A stretch of DNA of 19,079 nucleotides, from NCBI GenBank assembly GCA_016213425.1, contig JACRAI010000094.1, positions 1-19,079 on the forward strand, in the 5' to 3' direction. Made by a program: the position numbers and the translations under genes. The notes beneath the pieces were generated by a model, which was given only the letters and a program-made list of their open reading frames with translations, had not been told where the DNA came from and did not search any database. Each line of letters opens with the position of its first letter. The stretch's first letter is position 1. This DNA comes from an archaeon. Lineage in GTDB: Archaea; Nanobdellota; Nanobdellia; Woesearchaeales; ARS49. Shown in pieces: positions 7,050 to 13,824 of the stretch.

Positions 7050-9193
7050 TTTGGGTATTGATCACAGGCAATGAATGAACCGTAAATTCCTTTTCTCACT
7101 ACCATTTTTCCTTTGCCGCACTTATCACAAATTTCCCCTCCACCTTTTAACTCTACTTTTTTACTTGGACAGTCAACGTTAATGCATGTTTCTTGAGGTC
7201 TTTTTCCTTTTTTAATAATGGTTATCATAGGATAACTGCAGTGCTCACAAATATTTTTAGTTACCTTTATCATTCCCGAAGGCAGGCTGATTGTTGTTTT
7301 GCAGTCAGGATATTTATTACATGCAGCAAACACTCCGAACTTTCCTCTACGCAAAACCAACTGGCCTTCTTTGCATTTCATGCATGCACCTATAGTTGTT
7401 AAACTTGCTCTAGTATCTTTGAAAGTTTCTTTTAAATTTTCTCCTACTTTTTTTTCTTTTAATTTGAACTCCTTCAATATTTCTATAAGAACGTCTTTTG
7501 CTTCGCTAAGAACTTGCTCTTTTTTTACTTTACCTTCTCTTATATTCTCCATATCTTCTTCGAAATGTTTTGTTAATTTTTCGTCAACAATTTTATCTAC
7601 ATATTTTTCTAGAATTTCCACAATATTTATTCCCAACTCTGTTGCTTCTATAGATTCGCCTTTCACGTAATTTCTATCATACAAAGTTTCTATTATTGCA
7701 GCTCTTGTTGCTTTAGTTCCCAACCCTCTTTTTTCTAACTCTTTAATTATTGATGCTTGAGTGTATCTTTTTGGAGGCTGGGTCTCTTTTTTTTCATTTG
7801 ATATTTTTTTAACTTTTAGTTTTTCGCTAATTTTTACTTTTGGAAGTTCAATCTCTTCTAGCTTAACATAAGGTTCGTATAACTCATGCCATCCTTTTTC
7901 TTTCGTTGTAGATCCTTTAGAAATGAAGTTCTCATCTTTAACAGTTAATGTGAGAGTCATAGTGCTTCTTGTTGCATCTTCTCCAAATGTTGCAAAAAAT
8001 CTTTTGACAATGAGGTCATAGATTCTTTCTTGTTCTTTATCTAACCCATTAGGAATAGTTCCAGTGGGGTAAATGGCGGGGTGTGCAGGATCTTTTTTCC
8101 CTCCATTATTTGGTTTCAATGATTTTTTGTTAAGCAAAAACTTGCATTGTTTAGGAAAAAGTTCTTCTAGTTGTTTCAGAATATTGACGTAGCCGATTCC
8201 TTCAGGTAATTCTTGAGAGCTAGTTCTAGGATATGAAATGTATGTTGATGTGTATAAATCTTGTGCGATTTCTAAAGTTCTTTTAGGTCTTATTCTGAAA
8301 CATTTGTATGCTTCAGTTTGTAAGCTTGTTAAGTCAAAAGGATATGGGGGTTTTTGCTTGAATTCTTTCTCATCAAGATTTTTTACTGTGCACTCTTTTT
8401 CATTTTTTATTTTAGAAAAAACTTCCGTGGCGGTTTTTTCATCCCAAAACTTGTCTTGCTCGTGAATACTTTCAATTAACATCTTATCTTTTTCGCTCTT
8501 TAACTCAAGTTGCCAGTATGGTTTTGGAATGAATTTTTTTATTTCTTTTTCTCTATCAACTATTATTTTAAGTGCCGGACTTTGTACGCGTCCACTGCTT
8601 AGAATTTTAAAGCTTCCTGCTTTTTTTATTGCAGAAGTTAATGCTCTTGAGATATTTATACCGTAGTAAAAATCTAGAAAATGTCTTGTTTCTCCTGCTT
8701 CTGCCTGCCCCCAATCGAGTGTTTTTGAGATTTTTTCGTATGCATCTATAAGATCTTTTTTTATTAATGTCGAAAACTTCATTCTTTTTGCATCATTTCT
8801 GTTGCAGATGTATCTCACGATGTTTAATCCTATGGTTTCTCCTTCTATATCATAGTCTGTGCATACAACGAAGTCGCTTGCTTTTTTTGCAATACTTTTA
8901 AGAGTGGTAAAATATATTTTTGAAAATGCTGCACTTTTATTTATCTCATAAGTAGGCTTCCACTCGATATCGAAAACAGGGTATTCAAAACCTTTGCTTT
9001 TGTTTTTTTCTTCAAGTCCAAATAAGTGTCCTACTGCGCATCCAACCACTAAATCTTTTCCTTTATGAGTAATCTCGTAATATGATGCTGCTTGGTTTTT
9101 TCTTAGAAGTGGCTTTCCATCTGCTAACGCTTCAGCTATTTTTTTTGCAGCAGCAGGTTTTTCCGAAATTAGCAAAGTGTAACCCATAGGCAT
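7028..9193 (-). CDS. topA: DNA topoisomerase I (type IA), archaeal
   Basis: This enzyme relaxes negatively supercoiled DNA by passing one strand through a transient break. The 721 residues fit archaeal topoisomerase I. The N-terminal TOPRIM domain has SEKPAAAKKIA (10-20, with E11) and the acidic metal site TDYDIEGE (112-119). The catalytic tyrosine is Y321 in YISYPRTSS. The C-terminus has three zinc-binding modules of four cysteines each, starting CMKC, CEHC and CDKC; the first and third contain matching GxFGxFxAC and GIYGSFIAC parts. All key residues are present. ATG codons occur at 9193 and 9187 (residues 1 and 3); a TTTAAATA box at 9207-9214 is centred about 24 bp from the second, so the shorter start (MGYTLL) may be the true leaderless one. 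The 3' end overlaps the peptidase gene by 22 bases. Confidence 0.97.
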   Translation of the reverse strand: MPMGYTLLISEKPAAAKKIAEALADGKPLLRKNQAASYYEITHKGKDLVVGCAVGHLFGLEEKNKSKGFEYPVFDIEWKPTYEINKSAAFSKIYFTTLKSIAKKASDFVVCTDYDIEGETIGLNIVRYICNRNDAKRMKFSTLIKKDLIDAYEKISKTLDWGQAEAGETRHFLDFYYGINISRALTSAIKKAGSFKILSSGRVQSPALKIIVDREKEIKKFIPKPYWQLELKSEKDKMLIESIHEQDKFWDEKTATEVFSKIKNEKECTVKNLDEKEFKQKPPYPFDLTSLQTEAYKCFRIRPKRTLEIAQDLYTSTYISYPRTSSQELPEGIGYVNILKQLEELFPKQCKFLLNKKSLKPNNGGKKDPAHPAIYPTGTIPNGLDKEQERIYDLIVKRFFATFGEDATRSTMTLTLTVKDENFISKGSTTKEKGWHELYEPYVKLEEIELPKVKISEKLKVKKISNEKKETQPPKRYTQASIIKELEKRGLGTKATRAAIIETLYDRNYVKGESIEATELGINIVEILEKYVDKIVDEKLTKHFEEDMENIREGKVKKEQVLSEAKDVLIEILKEFKLKEKKVGENLKETFKDTRASLTTIGACMKCKEGQLVLRRGKFGVFAACNKYPDCKTTISLPSGMIKVTKNICEHCSYPMITIIKKGKRPQETCINVDCPSKKVELKGGGEICDKCGKGKMVVRKGIYGSFIACDQYPKCKNIKK

Positions 9194-9259
9194 AATAAAT
9201 CCGTGCTATTTAAAAAAGTTTTTAAAGAAGGATGTCTTAAATAATTAAAAAGAGGTAAA

Positions 9260-10909
9260 ATGCCTTCAAAGATAAGAGATATAAAAAGAATTACTCAAGT
9301 GGTTAGAACTTTACTAAAACACGGTTTTGGAAGAATTATCTATGATCACGGGCTTAAAAGATATCTTCCTTTTCATAAACAGCCTTTTGTTTACAAAAAA
9401 TTACCTGAAGATTTGCCTGAAAAGTTAAGACTTGTTTTTGAAGAATTAGGAGGCGCTTATGTTAAGCTGGGGCAATTATTAAGTTTAAGGTCAGATCTTA
9501 TTCCTCAAGAGTATTGTGATGAATTCAGAAAGTTACAAGATCGAGTTTCTCCCGTTTATTTTGATCAAATTAAAAAATTGATTGATGCAAGTCTAGGTGA
9601 GGCTGTTTTTGATGAAATAAAAGAGAAGCCTTTAGGTTCTGCGTCTATTGCGCAAGTTCACAAAGCGAAACTCAAAAATAACAAGTGGGTTGTTGTCAAA
9701 GTTCAAAGGCCTTTTGTAAAAGAAGATTTCGAGACTGATATTGATATAATGTACTATATTGCCCGAAAGTTGCAAAAAAAATTCAAAGAGTTTTACCCTG
9801 TTGCGATAGTGGAAGAATTTGAAAATTACACCAGAAATGAATTAAACTTTGTTCATGAAGCTAAAAACATAGATCGTTTTCACAATATTTTTCTAAAAGA
9901 TCCCCATGTTAAAATTCCTAGAGTTTATTGGCAGTACACTACAAAAAACATTTTAGTAATGGAATATTTGAAAGGCGAAAAGTTAAGCATTTTAAAAAAA
10001 GAAGAGTTCAATCATCGTAAGATTGCAGAAACGATTGTTGCTGCTTCGGTTAAACAAATATTTGAGCATGGTGTTTTTCATGCAGACCTTCACCCTGGTA
10101 ACATTCTTGTTGTTGATGACGAAAAGATTTCTCTTTTAGACTTTGGAATAATAGGCACTTTAAGCAGCGAGCTTAGAACTCTTGGATTGAAATTGTTTGT
10201 TTCTCTGGTTGATAGGGATATAGATGAAATAATGAGTATTTTATTAAAAATAGGTGAGCCAAGTAAAGAAACGAACCTTAAGTTTTTAAAAGAAGATATA
10301 GAAAATATTCTAAATTCATGGTATGACGAAAACTTAGAAACAACACATATCACTCAAGTACTGTATTTGTTGGTAAATACTTGTGTTAAACACAAAATTA
10401 AGCTTCCTATTGATATAATTCTTTATGCTAAATCTTTTTTAACTGCAGAGGGTACTTGTAAATTTTTAGTTCCAGATTTTAATTTTATTGTAGCTATCCA
10501 ACCTCACATTCTTAGAGTTCTTCAAAAAGAAAACACTCCTCAAAAAATAATCAGCAAATTCGTGAAAAAATCACAAAAACTAGCTGATGCAGTATTGAAA
10601 ATTCCGGGAGAAACTTTTGAACTTCTCGAAAAATTAAAATCTGGAAGATTTTCTTTTGATCTAGAAGATACAGATATAAAGCATTTAGGTATGGACATTA
10701 ATTTAAGCAGCAATAGATTATCAATTGCAATAATAGTGGCTGCATTAGTAATATCGGGAGCTATGCTTGCCGAACTAAAACCTCAATATGCAGGTTATTC
10801 CTTAATAAGCATTTTTTGTTTAACATTTGCAGCAATAATGATGGCTTCTTTAGTTATCTCTATACACAGGGAAGGCAACCAAAGGTTTGATCCTCATAGA
10901 AAGGTTTAA
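9260..10909 (+). CDS. ABC1/AarF/UbiB-family atypical kinase-like membrane protein
   Basis: A complete 549-residue member of the UbiB (ADCK/COQ8) family of kinase-like ATPases. The family motifs are in order: KLGQ (69-72) within the inhibitory KxGQ helix region, an Ala-rich nucleotide loop ASIAQVH (128-134), the lysine K147 in VVVKVQRP, the ExD-type NELNF helix (193-197), the catalytic loop HADLHPGN (274-281), and metal-binding DFG (294-296). Two hydrophobic helices near 490-535 anchor it in the membrane. UbiB proteins support quinone or other isoprenoid-lipid metabolism in bacteria and eukaryotes; the substrate in archaea is not settled. The ATG at 9260 has a good RBS (AAAAAGAGGT, 9249-9258). 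The next gene encodes a phasin-like protein, a pairing also known from bacteria, which suggests a shared membrane-linked role. Confidence 0.95.
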   Translation: MPSKIRDIKRITQVVRTLLKHGFGRIIYDHGLKRYLPFHKQPFVYKKLPEDLPEKLRLVFEELGGAYVKLGQLLSLRSDLIPQEYCDEFRKLQDRVSPVYFDQIKKLIDASLGEAVFDEIKEKPLGSASIAQVHKAKLKNNKWVVVKVQRPFVKEDFETDIDIMYYIARKLQKKFKEFYPVAIVEEFENYTRNELNFVHEAKNIDRFHNIFLKDPHVKIPRVYWQYTTKNILVMEYLKGEKLSILKKEEFNHRKIAETIVAASVKQIFEHGVFHADLHPGNILVVDDEKISLLDFGIIGTLSSELRTLGLKLFVSLVDRDIDEIMSILLKIGEPSKETNLKFLKEDIENILNSWYDENLETTHITQVLYLLVNTCVKHKIKLPIDIILYAKSFLTAEGTCKFLVPDFNFIVAIQPHILRVLQKENTPQKIISKFVKKSQKLADAVLKIPGETFELLEKLKSGRFSFDLEDTDIKHLGMDINLSSNRLSIAIIVAALVISGAMLAELKPQYAGYSLISIFCLTFAAIMMASLVISIHREGNQRFDPHRKV

Positions 10910-10912
10910 AAA
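10905..10912 (+). promoter_or_regulatory. Internal TATA box upstream of the phasin-like gene
   Basis: TTTAAAAA overlaps the UbiB stop codon and is centred about 26 bp before the RBS AAAGAGGTGA (10934-10943) of the next gene. A transcript could start at about 10935, right at the ribosome binding site. Confidence 0.4.
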
Positions 10913-10947
10913 CCATAAAAGCCTTTTATTCTTAAAGAGGTGAAATT

Positions 10948-11268
10948 ATGCTATTAGATCTTTTAAAGAAAACAGCAAGTTATGGTCTTAGATTAGTTTC
11001 AGGATTAAAATATGAAGTTAAATCAACGGTTAGATCTTTAGAAAAAGAAGGCTTATTATCAAGAAAACAAGCAGGTGAGCTTGTTAATAGACTGCTTAAA
11101 GAAGCAAATATGGAAAGGCATGAATTTCAAAAATTTATGTCTAATGAAATCAGCAAAGAATTAAAAAAAGCAAAAGATTTAGCTAAAGAGGGTGGAAGCA
11201 AGCTTTCAAGAGCAATTAAAAACCGCCACGAGACACCAAAGAGTAAATCTAAAAAGAAAAGAAGATAA
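10948..11268 (+). CDS. Phasin-like coiled-coil protein
   Basis: A 106-residue basic, mostly helical protein. Residues about 1-75 follow the layout of the bacterial 'polyhydroxyalkanoate synthesis regulator phasin' family (COG3937-like): an amphipathic start, EKEGLLSRKQAGELVNRLL (32-50), then ERHEFQKFMSNEISKELKKA (56-75). The C-terminal 20 residues are a lysine/arginine-rich tail, as in nucleic-acid- or membrane-surface-binding proteins. The RBS is AAAGAGGTGA, with the ATG four bases on. The gene follows the UbiB-like gene by 38 bp, matching the order often seen in bacteria. The family call is from pattern memory, so moderate. No PHA synthase is visible, so a PHA role is not implied. Confidence 0.6.
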   Translation: MLLDLLKKTASYGLRLVSGLKYEVKSTVRSLEKEGLLSRKQAGELVNRLLKEANMERHEFQKFMSNEISKELKKAKDLAKEGGSKLSRAIKNRHETPKSKSKKKRR

Positions 11269-11636
11269 TGGAAAAATATGCAATAATTATTTTATTAATA
11301 GTAGCAATTTTCGGAGTGGCAGTTTTGTTATTGTCTCCTTCATTAACAGGTCAAAGTTATAGGTATGCTCAAAATTTAGGTCCTCAAGGACAACAGTCAG
11401 TTCACGTTAATGATATATTTTTCAGAATTGGACAACTAGCAAGTAATCAATACCCTAAAAAAAGCAGTACATCTGTATGCTGTAGTTTTGTTAAGCTGGC
11501 AGAGTACGACTCTCAAAGATGCCCTTCAGATAGAGAAACATTTGATATGGCTTGCGCGATGGATGGAGAAGAAGGAGCTTACATTTATCCTCCGTGCCCT
11601 CCAAATAATTTATTATGTCCGATTCCAGGTGAATAA
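11268..11636 (+). CDS. Small exported cysteine-containing protein
   Basis: A 122-residue protein with an N-terminal hydrophobic helix (about 4-24) that is either a signal peptide or a membrane anchor, followed by a polar, presumably extracellular part. Six cysteines occur in the second half: a CC pair at 71-72, then single ones in QRCPS, DMACAM, PPCPP and LLCPI. This suggests disulfides or metal binding. No family is recognised. The start shares one base with the stop of the phasin-like gene (TAATG), so translation is probably coupled. Confidence 0.7.
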   Translation: MEKYAIIILLIVAIFGVAVLLLSPSLTGQSYRYAQNLGPQGQQSVHVNDIFFRIGQLASNQYPKKSSTSVCCSFVKLAEYDSQRCPSDRETFDMACAMDGEEGAYIYPPCPPNNLLCPIPGE

Positions 11637-11638
11637 AA

Positions 11639-12040
11639 ATGCATTACAAATACACAATGTTAGGAATCGTTGTTTTAGTACTTCTAGTTGCAGGAGCAGG
11701 AGCTCTGTTGAAAACTACTGGTGGAGTAATTCAAGAAAGAGTAATAGAAAATTGTATTGATACAGATGAAGGAATTGATCCATACAAAAGAGGTACAGTT
11801 ATTGCTGAAGATTTTTATGGCACAGATTACTGTGCAACTGGTGATGGTGAATCAACAGATTACTGTAGAGGAAGACAGTGTTTTATAATGGAACACTTCT
11901 GTAAACATGGAAATAAACCTTCAAAAGAATCTGGCTATTCAATAGCTCGCAACTGTCCACAAAACCTTCCATGCTACATGGGAGAATGTGTAGAGCCTAA
12001 AGAAATACCTAACAGTTACGGATTTATTCGCGTAGAATAA
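11639..12040 (+). CDS. Small exported cysteine-rich protein with DPANN-type repeat
   Basis: A 133-residue protein with an N-terminal hydrophobic helix (about 7-24) and eight cysteines (39, 65, 76, 81, 88, 106, 112, 117) in the exported part. The order CIDTDEGIDPYKRGTV, TDYC, TDYC, EHFCK, ARNCP, PCYMGEC resembles the 'C-x-D-x-D-G...Y-x-x-G-T...DYC...C..G.C' module often present in secreted proteins of Woesearchaeota and relatives; this is recognised by pattern only. The start follows the preceding stop by two bases, and AGGTGA (11627-11632) inside the previous gene is its RBS, so both are made from one message. It may be a surface or adhesion-related protein; function unknown. Confidence 0.7.
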   Translation: MHYKYTMLGIVVLVLLVAGAGALLKTTGGVIQERVIENCIDTDEGIDPYKRGTVIAEDFYGTDYCATGDGESTDYCRGRQCFIMEHFCKHGNKPSKESGYSIARNCPQNLPCYMGECVEPKEIPNSYGFIRVE

Positions 12041-12093
12041 AATATTTTCGAAGAGCAAAAATAAATTTGTATTTATATATTAATTTTAAATTT

Positions 12094-12207
12094 CTTTGAA
12101 AATCTTTCAGAATTTTTGAAAACTTTTCAATTTTTTGGTTTTGCTTTTTAAATAAAATGTCTCTTTTTGAAATTCTTTCAAAAAAGTTGTATGTTTTTTC
12201 AAAAAAA
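12094..12207. promoter_or_regulatory. Cluster of TTTGAAA/TTTCAAA palindromes upstream of hicBA
   Basis: The 231-bp spacer before hicB has repeated inverted units: imperfect CTTTGAAAATCTTTCAG near 12094-12110, perfect TTGAAAACTTTTCAA (12116-12130), and perfect TTTTTGAAA/TTTCAAAAA with a 3-nt gap (12164-12184). A half site TTTTTTCAAAAAAA follows near 12194-12207. They end just before the hicB promoter and could be operators. AT-richness makes such palindromes easier to find by chance. Confidence 0.35.
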
Positions 12208-12219
12208 GTGCAGTAACAC

Positions 12220-12227
12220 TTATAAAA
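12220..12227 (+). promoter_or_regulatory. TATA box of the hicBA operon
   Basis: TTATAAAA predicts a start near 12250, leaving a 22-nt leader that contains the RBS AGGAGG (12256-12261) before the ATG at 12272. Another TTTATAAATTTA at 12245-12256 would start transcription after the RBS and is less likely. Confidence 0.5.
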
Positions 12228-12271
12228 ACTGTTTTTAAGATAAATTTATAAATTTAGGAGGCAAGATCAGT

Positions 12272-12475
12272 ATGATGCAAATAAAAGTCGTTTTAGAAAA
12301 ACAAGAAGAAGGAGGTTACACTGTTTACGTTCCTTCTTTACCTGGATGTATTTCTCAAGGTGAAACAAAAAAAAAGGCATTGAAAAATATCAAAGAAGCA
12401 ATAGAATTATACTTAGAGCCGGATGAAAGTAAACTTGCACACTGTCAAGGAGAAATCACTCAGATAGCTGTTTAA
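12272..12475 (+). CDS. hicB: HicB-family antitoxin
   Basis: A 67-residue HicB antitoxin, partner of the HicA toxin encoded next. The degraded-RNase-H-like HicB fold is visible: strand IKVVLEK, then EEGGYTVYVPSLPGCISQGET (11-31), the classic 'Y-x-V-x-x-P-x-L-P-G-C-x-S-x-G-x-T' motif, then the helix KKKALKNIKEAIELYL. It ends after about 67 residues and has no C-terminal helix-turn-helix or ribbon-helix-helix domain, so it may not bind DNA itself. The RBS AGGAGG is ten bases from the first ATG; a second ATG follows directly and would leave thirteen. The order hicB then hicA is the reverse of E. coli. HicB neutralises HicA by direct binding. Confidence 0.93.
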   Translation: MMQIKVVLEKQEEGGYTVYVPSLPGCISQGETKKKALKNIKEAIELYLEPDESKLAHCQGEITQIAV

Positions 12476-12480
12476 GTTCA

Positions 12481-12696
12481 ATGAAGCTTCCTCAAATTTC
12501 AGGTTCTGAACTAATAAAAGCACTAGTCAGAAATGGTTTTGCTGTCGTAAGACAAAAAGGATCACATATACGGCTGGAAAAAATGACAGCTGAGGAAGTA
12601 ATAAAACTAACAGTCCCCAATCACAAAACATTAAAAAAAGGCACTTTGCACCAAATATTGAAAACAGCCCAGTTAAGCACAGAAGATATTTTCTGA
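12481..12696 (+). CDS. hicA: HicA-family mRNA interferase toxin
   Basis: A 71-residue HicA toxin with a double-stranded-RNA-binding-like fold that cleaves translated mRNA. The N-terminal SGSELIKALVRNGF (7-20) leads to VVRQKGSHIRL, with the catalytic histidine H29 in GSH. The C-terminal part VPNHKTLKKGTLHQILKTA (45-63) matches the family's 'P-x-H-K-x-L-x-x-G-T-L-x-x-I-L' ending. The start is five bases past the hicB stop with no clear RBS, so translation is probably coupled. All residues expected for activity are present. Confidence 0.94.
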   Translation: MKLPQISGSELIKALVRNGFAVVRQKGSHIRLEKMTAEEVIKLTVPNHKTLKKGTLHQILKTAQLSTEDIF

Positions 12697-12825
12697 GAAA
12701 ACATCAATTATGTAATTAAATCAATCGCAAACAAGTTCAACTTACAAGAGCAATTGTTCTGCACAAGATCTGTTTTTATATTTTTGTCAAAAAGGATATA
12801 AATAACTGACGCAGGATTTTTTCTA

Positions 12826-12963
12826 GTGATTTGTATGTTCAAAAAAACATCTTACCAAATGTCTGCGAAAATGGACGTTCCATTAAATAGAATACTTCAG
12901 TACCCTGACAAAGATCTGCTTGAAGTTGGTTATAATTCTTTGCAGAAGCATGATATAGTTTAA
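12826..12963 (+). CDS. Possible small gene (45 codons, GTG start)
   Basis: An open frame of 45 codons from GTG at 12826 (or 42 from ATG at 12835) to TAA at 12961-12963. A TATAAATA box at 12797-12804 is centred about 26 bp from the GTG, the same spacing that marks leaderless genes in this window. The protein reads MFKKTSYQMSAKMD, then VPLNRILQYPDKDLLEVGYN and a short polar end; it is balanced in composition but unlike any family I know. It could be a genuine small protein, a remnant of a longer gene, or chance. Confidence 0.33.
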   Translation: MICMFKKTSYQMSAKMDVPLNRILQYPDKDLLEVGYNSLQKHDIV

Positions 12964-12979
12964 AGATTAGAAAGGAACA

Positions 12980-13702
12980 TCACTTAACTTTTATCACATA
13001 CCCCTTCGGGTAACTCATTAATATGCAGAATCCACATGAGTCATTGTCTTCTCTTGCGTTTTGAAGTATTTTTTCTATTTTAGCGCCAAAATATTCATGC
13101 ATTCCTATAACTGGATCTGTGCATGTTCCTTTACTTGTTTTGATGTATAAATATTTTTGCAAGTAAACTAACAGTTTTGTTTCATGGATTTTTTTGTAAT
13201 CAAAAAACGGTTCAAATTTGTTTTCTTTTTCAAGCCACTCTCTAAATCCTGCAGGTCGGCTGTAAGGATAAGCAATTACTCCATTTTTTTTAGCGTACTC
13301 TGTTGCTTTGCTCAGTAAAGCTCTTGCAACTCCTTTATTTCCTGGATCTACATAAATAGCTGTGCAAACTAAAAAATCTCCTTTATCTTTATGATTTGAG
13401 AAGTATCCTTCATCTGTTGCTTGAGAGTATTTTTCAGGAATAATAGAAAGTCTTAGTGAGTTAATCCCTCCGAGCACAGTGCCATCAATGTAAGCCAGTT
13501 GTCCTTCAGGAAATTTAGATATTCTCATCTCTAATTTTCTTAATTCATGCTTTTCCAAAGTTTCTCTGCTTTCTAAAGGATGTTCGTCCTGTAAAACTTT
13601 AATCCAAGACTGAACGTAAATTTTATTCAATTGCTTTAATTCTTGAGAACTCAATTTGCTTGCTGAAACTACATCACCCATAAAGAGATTTCTTGCGTTC
13701 AT
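12980..13702 (-). CDS. GNAT-family N-acetyltransferase
   Basis: A 240-residue protein with a GNAT domain in its central part. Motif A is CTAIYVDPGNKGVARALLSK (113-132), carrying the acetyl-CoA pyrophosphate-binding 'V-x-P-x-x-x-x-G-x-A/G-x-x-L' signature, followed by the helix ATEYAKKNGV. The last 80 residues, with the DPVIGMHEYFGAKI stretch, are not assigned; the acceptor substrate is unknown. The ATG at 13702 gives the longest frame, but a minus-strand TTTATTTA (13704-13711) is centred 26 bp from the in-frame ATG at 13681 (residue 8, MGDVVS), so the real leaderless start may be there. The gene is convergent with the preceding plus-strand small ORF and divergent from the AAA+ gene. Confidence 0.8.
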   Translation of the reverse strand: MNARNLFMGDVVSASKLSSQELKQLNKIYVQSWIKVLQDEHPLESRETLEKHELRKLEMRISKFPEGQLAYIDGTVLGGINSLRLSIIPEKYSQATDEGYFSNHKDKGDFLVCTAIYVDPGNKGVARALLSKATEYAKKNGVIAYPYSRPAGFREWLEKENKFEPFFDYKKIHETKLLVYLQKYLYIKTSKGTCTDPVIGMHEYFGAKIEKILQNAREDNDSCGFCILMSYPKGYVIKVK

Positions 13703-13739
13703 GTAAATAAATGTTGCGATAACTAGTTCTTAGTTTGAG

Positions 13740-13780
13740 GTTTGTAGTTCGCTGTAAACTGTAAACTTCATACTGCAAAC
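13740..13780. repeat. Dispersed intergenic repeat, copy B
   Basis: GTTTGTAGTTCG (13740-13751), TAAACTGTAAACTTCA (13755-13770) and TGCAAAC (13774-13780) repeat the blocks of 4464-4508 with the last block moved. Flanking AGTTTG at 13732 and CAAACT at 13776-13781 are inverted. It lies between divergent genes, so it is not simply a terminator. Confidence 0.5.
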
Positions 13781-13791
13781 TAAAAGATAAG

Positions 13792-13800
13792 TTTTATAAA
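13792..13800 (+). promoter_or_regulatory. TATA box of the AAA+ ATPase/VWA operon
   Basis: TTTTATAAA is centred 28 bp before the ATG at 13825; no RBS lies in the spacer, so leaderless translation is likely. Confidence 0.55.
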
Positions 13801-13824
13801 TAACAACAGTATTGCCTTTTCCTT

